From: Brooklawnia sp032229645
GTDB taxonomy: Bacteria > Actinomycetota > Actinomycetes > Propionibacteriales > Propionibacteriaceae
Direction of reading: 5' to 3'
Length of the DNA: 64,000 nucleotides
Assembly: GCA_963722295.1 (NCBI GenBank)
Contig: CAVRLB010000001.1
Location: forward strand, 248,001-312,000
Below are positions 60,186 through 64,000 of this stretch, piece by piece. The notes beneath the pieces were generated by a model. The model was not told the origin of the DNA, searched no databases, and saw nothing but the letters and a program-made list of their open reading frames with translations. Within the stretch, counting starts at the first letter, position 1, and every line of letters begins with the position of its first letter. A program made the translations under genes and the position numbers.

Positions 60186-60202
60186 CCATGGTGGCACCAT
60201 GG
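60186..60202. promoter_or_regulatory. Palindrome between divergent Lrp and exonuclease genes
   Basis: CCATGGTGGCACCATGG has perfect 8-base arms around one central base. It fills most of the 25-bp gap between the start codons of the Lrp regulator (60181) and the exonuclease (60207). It is a natural candidate for the Lrp binding site. Confidence 0.6.
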
Positions 60203-60206
60203 GGAG

Positions 60207-61151
60207 ATGCCTGACTCGTCCAGCCTCATCGTGGATACTGCCACGCTCTACTTCCGCGCGTACTACGGTGTCCCGGCGAGCCTTGTCGACGAGCAGGGAC
60301 GTCCGGTCAATGCGCTGCACGGCATGCTCGACATGCTGGCGCGCCTGATCGATCAATACCGGCCGACATCGGTGGTCTGCTGCCGAGATGACGATTGGCG
60401 TCCGGCCTGGCGGGTCGAGCTTGTGCCGAGCTACAAGGCGCATCGGGTTTCGGTCGCCGAACCCGGCATTGCCCAGGTTGAAGCCGAGGAGGTCGAGGAT
60501 GACCTCGCTCGCCAGGTGCCGTGGATCTGGGAATGCCTGGACGCTGTGGGCATCTGCCAGGCCGGTGCGGCCGGATTCGAATCAGATGATCTGTGTGGCA
60601 CGCTGGCCCGCCGCGCAGCGGCTGCCGGTGGACGCGCCATCGTGGTCAGCGGTGACCGCGATCTCTTCCAGCTGGTTGCCGACCGGATTCAGGTGGCGTA
60701 TATCGCCCGCGGTGTCGCGAAGCACGAACTGGTGGACGACAGCTGGCTGCAGGCCAAGTACGGGCTGCGCGGCGATCAGTATGCAGATTTCGCCACCCTA
60801 CGTGGGGATCCTTCCGATGGGTTGCCCGGAGTCGCGGGGATCGGCGAGAAGACCGCGGCCTTGTTACTGAACGGCTACGGCGGTCTCGACCAGATCATCG
60901 CTGCGGCCGCCGATCCGGGCTCGCCGATGACGGCGAAGCTGCGACTGCGCATCCAGCAGGCCGGAGAGTATCTGCAGCGGGCCCGTCCGGTGGTCGCCAC
61001 GGCCACCGTCGACCTGCCGCAGCTGGACGATCGGTTGGAGCCGGCGCGTGCCGACCTGGAGCGCTGTCGGTCGCTGGCGGCTCAGCACAACAGCCGCGGA
61101 CCGATGGGCCGGTTGCTGAACGCGCTTGGCGTCCAGGAGAGCCTTCGGTAA
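60207..61151 (+). CDS. 5'-3' exonuclease (FEN/Pol I exonuclease domain)
   Basis: 314 residues, a stand-alone counterpart of the PolA N-terminal domain. It has SLIVDTATLYFRAYY, FESDDLCGTLARRAAA, VVSGDRDLFQLVAD and the helix-hairpin-helix-type LRGDPSDGLPGVAGIGEKTAALLL. The acidic residues of these blocks bind the catalytic metals. It should remove RNA primers or flaps. The ATG at 60207 is chosen because the family starts there; GGGGAG abuts it too closely to be a good ribosome site, and with the Lrp start only 25 bp away its promoter must lie largely inside the Lrp coding sequence. Confidence 0.92.
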   Translation: MPDSSSLIVDTATLYFRAYYGVPASLVDEQGRPVNALHGMLDMLARLIDQYRPTSVVCCRDDDWRPAWRVELVPSYKAHRVSVAEPGIAQVEAEEVEDDLARQVPWIWECLDAVGICQAGAAGFESDDLCGTLARRAAAAGGRAIVVSGDRDLFQLVADRIQVAYIARGVAKHELVDDSWLQAKYGLRGDQYADFATLRGDPSDGLPGVAGIGEKTAALLLNGYGGLDQIIAAAADPGSPMTAKLRLRIQQAGEYLQRARPVVATATVDLPQLDDRLEPARADLERCRSLAAQHNSRGPMGRLLNALGVQESLR

Positions 61152-61210
61152 CCGGCGATTCTGGCGGGCCCGAAATCGTCTCCATCGGATCTTGTCGTGG
61201 AGGCGCTGGA

Positions 61211-61840
61211 TCACAGCTCCGCAGAATCCCGATCGCCGCGAACCAGCACGTAGACCGCTGAACCGGCCAGCAGATTCGCGCCGAACTGGCCGAGGGCACG
61301 CGGGTTGCCGTGCTCCGACAACGGGATGCGTTTGTCCTGCCTGAGATCGGCATCGCGGAACAACGGCTCCAGGTCGACCAGCGTCGCGTGATGCAGGTTG
61401 GGGGTGGCATACCAGCTATACGGCAGATCCTTCGATCGCGGCATGTGCCCACTCAGCAGCCGAAGCCGATGCCGCCAGTAGCCGAAGTTCGGCATCGTGA
61501 CGATCAACCGCGGTGCAATCCGTCGCATGGCGGCCAACGCGAGGTCGGGACGCAGCACCGCCTGCAAGGTGCGGCTGAGCACCACGACATCGTACGAGTC
61601 GGCCGCGAAGAGATCGAGCTGGCTGTCAATGTCGAGCTCGATCAGGGGAACACCGCGTCTGATCGCGGCGATCACCTCGTCTGCGCCGCGTTCGACGCCG
61701 GTTCCTGTGCAGCTGCGGTGCCGGATCAGCCAGCTGAGCAGTTCGCCATCACCGCAACCGAGGTCGAGCACCCGGGAGCCCGCCGGGATGTTGCGGGCGA
61801 TCACCCGGAGGTCTTCGCGCAATTCCATCGATTGACTCAT
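61211..61840 (-). CDS. metW: MetW, methionine biosynthesis protein
   Basis: 209 residues. The methyltransferase-type nucleotide loop VLDLGCGDGELLSWL is followed by GTGVERG, YDVVVLSRTLQAV and TMPNFGYWRHRLRLLSGHMPRSKDLPYSWYATPNLH, all characteristic of MetW. It acts with MetX in O-acylhomoserine formation in several bacteria. The ATG at 61840 overlaps the metX stop by 4 nt. Confidence 0.93.
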   Translation of the reverse strand: MSQSMELREDLRVIARNIPAGSRVLDLGCGDGELLSWLIRHRSCTGTGVERGADEVIAAIRRGVPLIELDIDSQLDLFAADSYDVVVLSRTLQAVLRPDLALAAMRRIAPRLIVTMPNFGYWRHRLRLLSGHMPRSKDLPYSWYATPNLHHATLVDLEPLFRDADLRQDKRIPLSEHGNPRALGQFGANLLAGSAVYVLVRGDRDSAEL

Positions 61841-62997
61841 GCTCGCCCCCACGCGGTGCCCCGGTAGTCGTTCTTGGCTTCGAGGAATGCTCGCACCGTG
61901 GCGAGATAGGGATCGATCTCCAGCAGGAAGGAGTCATGACCCCATGGGGACTGGATGTCGCGGAAGGTGACCGGCAGTTCCGCCGAGGCCAGCCGACGCA
62001 CGATCCGGCGGCTCTGCTCGGTCGAGAAACGCCAGTCGCTGTCGAAACTCAACACCAAGAAACGCACTGGGTCGGCCCGAACCGCGTCCAGCGCCGACGA
62101 GTCTGCGAACGGATCGAAGTAGTCCATCACCCGGGTGAGATAGAGATAGCTCAGGGCGTCGAACCGGGTCAAGAACGCCTCGCCTTGATGTTCGAGGTAG
62201 CCCTCGACGGCGAAATCGACTCCGAATCCCGGTGCCGACTCCGCATATTGGGGTTGGCGTCCGAACTTCTCCTGGAAACCCTGTTCGGAGGTGTACGTGA
62301 TGTGCGCCATCATGCGCGCGATCGTCAGCCCGACATCGGGGCTGACGCCCTGCTCGGTGAAGCGGCCGCCCTGAAAGTTCTCGTCGCGGACGATGGCCTC
62401 GCGTCCAACCGCGGAGAACGCGATATTCTGCGCGGTCAGCCGACTGGAGGCGGCGATGATCACCGCGTTATCCAGATCGGCCGGATACGAGATGGCCCAC
62501 TGCAGCGCCTGCATGCCACCCATCGACCCGCCGACCACCGCATGCAGCTTACGAACGCCGAGATAGGCGGCCAGCGCGCGGTGCACAGTGACGAAATCGC
62601 TCATGTTCAGCAGCGGGAAATCAAGTCCCCAGGGCTTGCCGGTTGCGGGATTGACCGAACTGGGTCCGGTGCTGCCCTGACAGCCGCCCAGCAGGTTGGG
62701 CACGATCACGAACCAGCGATTCGTGTCGATGGCCTTGCCCGGGCCGATCATGGTGTCCCACCAGCCCGGATGCTTGTCGCCCTGGTGCCAGCCAGCCGCG
62801 TGCGCATCACCGGTCAGGGCATGACAGACGAAGACCGCGTTGCTGGCGTCCGCGTCCAGGGTGCCGTAGGTCTCGTAGGCGATCACCACTTCGTTCAGCT
62901 GATCGCCGCACACCAGCCTGAGCGGATGTGCGGCGTCGAACAGCGTGACCTGCTTGGTCTCGGTGAATCCGAGTCCGTCGTCGCTGGTGGTCATCAC
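61837..62997 (-). CDS. metX: Homoserine O-acetyltransferase MetX
   Basis: 386 residues with the alpha/beta-hydrolase fold. The nucleophile elbow is GGSMGGMQAL (Ser), the Asp lies in SFDSDWRFS and the His in PWGHDSFLLE. The SSVNPATG and PNLLGGCQGSTGP segments are those of MetX. It acetylates L-homoserine with acetyl-CoA. Starts are GTG at 62997 or ATG at 62994; either overlaps or abuts the metY stop, giving a metY-metX-metW operon. Confidence 0.94.
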   Translation of the reverse strand: MMTTSDDGLGFTETKQVTLFDAAHPLRLVCGDQLNEVVIAYETYGTLDADASNAVFVCHALTGDAHAAGWHQGDKHPGWWDTMIGPGKAIDTNRWFVIVPNLLGGCQGSTGPSSVNPATGKPWGLDFPLLNMSDFVTVHRALAAYLGVRKLHAVVGGSMGGMQALQWAISYPADLDNAVIIAASSRLTAQNIAFSAVGREAIVRDENFQGGRFTEQGVSPDVGLTIARMMAHITYTSEQGFQEKFGRQPQYAESAPGFGVDFAVEGYLEHQGEAFLTRFDALSYLYLTRVMDYFDPFADSSALDAVRADPVRFLVLSFDSDWRFSTEQSRRIVRRLASAELPVTFRDIQSPWGHDSFLLEIDPYLATVRAFLEAKNDYRGTAWGRA

Positions 62998-64000
62998 TCA
63001 GCTGTTTGTGCCAACGCTTGATCGAGATCGGCGAGGATGTCGTCGATATTCTCGATGCCGATGGACAGTCGCACCATTTCCGGTGCGACGCCGGCAGCGG
63101 CGAGTTCTTCGTCGTTTAACTGGGAGTGCGTCGTGGATGCGTTGTGGATGACCAGCGACTTCGCATCCCCGATGTTTGCGAGATGGCTGAACAACTGCAG
63201 GGCCTCGACGAAGGTGCTGCCTGCCTGGCGTCCGGCTCGCAGGCCGAAGCTGACCAGGCCGCTATAGCCCTTGCCGGTCAACACCTGATCGGCGATCTCG
63301 TGGTAAGGATTGTCCTCGAGTCCCGGGTAGTTCACCCAGGCGACCAACGGGTGATCGCGCAGATGTTCTGCGACTTTCAGCGCGTTCTCGCTGTGCCGCG
63401 CCATCCGCACGTGCAGGCTCTCGATGCCTTGCAGAATGATCCAGGCGTTCATCGGAGACAGCGTGGCACCGGTATTGCGCATCAGCACGGTACGGGCCCT
63501 GGTGATATATGCGGCAGGGCCTGCAGCGTCGGTCCAGACCACATCGTGGTAGGACGCGTCCGGCTGGGCCAGCATCGGGAAACGAGCTGCGTTCGCGGCC
63601 CAATCGAACGTACCCGCGTCCACGATGGCACCGCCCATGGACGAGCCGTGGCCGCCCATGTACTTGGTGGTCGAGTGCACGACGACATCGGCGCCATGCT
63701 CGATCGGGCGGCACAGATAGGGCGTAGCCACGGTGTTGTCGATCATGAACGGCAGCCCGAGATCGTGGCTCGCCTTCGCCCAGGCATCGATGTCGATGAC
63801 GTTGAGCTTGGGGTTGCAGATCGTTTCACCGAAGACCAACTTGGTGTGCTCGTCCACGAGCGCGGGCAGATCTTCGGGCCGGTCCGGGTCGACCAGGCGG
63901 CACTCGATGCCGAACTGTTGGAGGGTGTGGGTGAACAGGGCGAAGGTGCCACCGTAGAGGGTCGACAGGGCAACGATGTTGTCACCTGCTGCGGTGACGT
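62994..64000 (-). CDS. metY: O-acetylhomoserine sulfhydrylase MetY, 5' end outside the window
   Basis: A partial gene: the reading frame is open to the window edge, and the visible part (335 codons) lacks the N-terminus. The PLP-Lys is in VVHSTTKYMGGHGSSMGG, and LVFGETICNPKLNVIDIDAWA, NTVATPYLCRPIEHGADV and the C-terminal LVIHNASTTHSQLN match this Cys/Met-metabolism PLP family, with GNP replaced by CNP. It joins O-acetylhomoserine and sulfide to homocysteine. The MetX product is its substrate. Confidence 0.93.
   Translation of the reverse strand, partial: VTAAGDNIVALSTLYGGTFALFTHTLQQFGIECRLVDPDRPEDLPALVDEHTKLVFGETICNPKLNVIDIDAWAKASHDLGLPFMIDNTVATPYLCRPIEHGADVVVHSTTKYMGGHGSSMGGAIVDAGTFDWAANAARFPMLAQPDASYHDVVWTDAAGPAAYITRARTVLMRNTGATLSPMNAWIILQGIESLHVRMARHSENALKVAEHLRDHPLVAWVNYPGLEDNPYHEIADQVLTGKGYSGLVSFGLRAGRQAGSTFVEALQLFSHLANIGDAKSLVIHNASTTHSQLNDEELAAAGVAPEMVRLSIGIENIDDILADLDQALAQTAE

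Overview
This is a gene-dense, GC-rich window from a high-GC Gram-positive actinobacterium. The markers are RbpA, a polyprenol-phosphate mannose synthase, a MurA-like protein with an N-terminal HTH, a DUF222/HNH endonuclease with a mycobacterial-type SOS box, GPP34 and PAC2 proteins, and many leaderless promoters (TANNNT about 6-7 nt before ATG/GTG). The overall gene set would fit Propionibacteriaceae or a relative, but that placement is a guess. I saw no rRNA, tRNA, CRISPR array, insertion sequence or prophage.

Layout. 1-11.6 kb: a PAC2 protein and a two-part amidoligase/transglutaminase island. A forward operon encodes a circularly permuted ATP-grasp, an alpha-E protein and a transglutaminase-fold protein that has lost its catalytic Cys and His. 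An opposing reverse operon encodes an intact transglutaminase, an ATP-grasp/alpha-E fusion and a transglutaminase/DUF2126 giant. 11.7-21 kb: a polar amino-acid ABC importer with a fused binding protein and permease, an M20 peptidase, and a Liv-type ABC importer with a LivH-LivM fusion, translationally coupled to a uroporphyrinogen-decarboxylase-family protein. 21-31 kb: a P450, an SOS-controlled HNH protein, GPP34, TrmO, a PIG-L deacetylase, an AEC transporter, a DUF1846 protein, an MFS transporter and a metallophosphatase. 31-37.4 kb: a zinc-sensor/CDF efflux pair with a visible operator, a cytosine permease with a fungal-type cytosine deaminase, a decayed PEP-utilising enzyme gene and a DUF4203 membrane protein.

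37.4-44.8 kb: a UvrA-like ABC protein and a four-gene operon of unknown pathway. That operon encodes an OYE/FAD/4Fe-4S reductase, an acetoacetate-decarboxylase-family enzyme, an SDR and a membrane protein built from two homologous halves. 44.9-54.4 kb: yaaA-yigZ, then a seven-gene liv operon with a binding protein at each end and a CBS-ACT protein inside, then lpd. 54.5-64 kb: the XRE-MurA fusion, pdxY, a PGPGW membrane protein, GDPD, rbpA, the mannose synthase, an Lrp regulator divergent from a 5'-3' exonuclease with a shared palindrome, and metY-metX-metW, with metY cut by the window edge.

The strongest candidates for unusual biology are the transglutaminase/ATP-grasp island with its dead transglutaminase, and the four-gene redox/decarboxylase operon with its internally duplicated membrane protein. 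All coordinates and motifs were read directly from the sequence. Family names rest on recognition of motifs, not on a database search.
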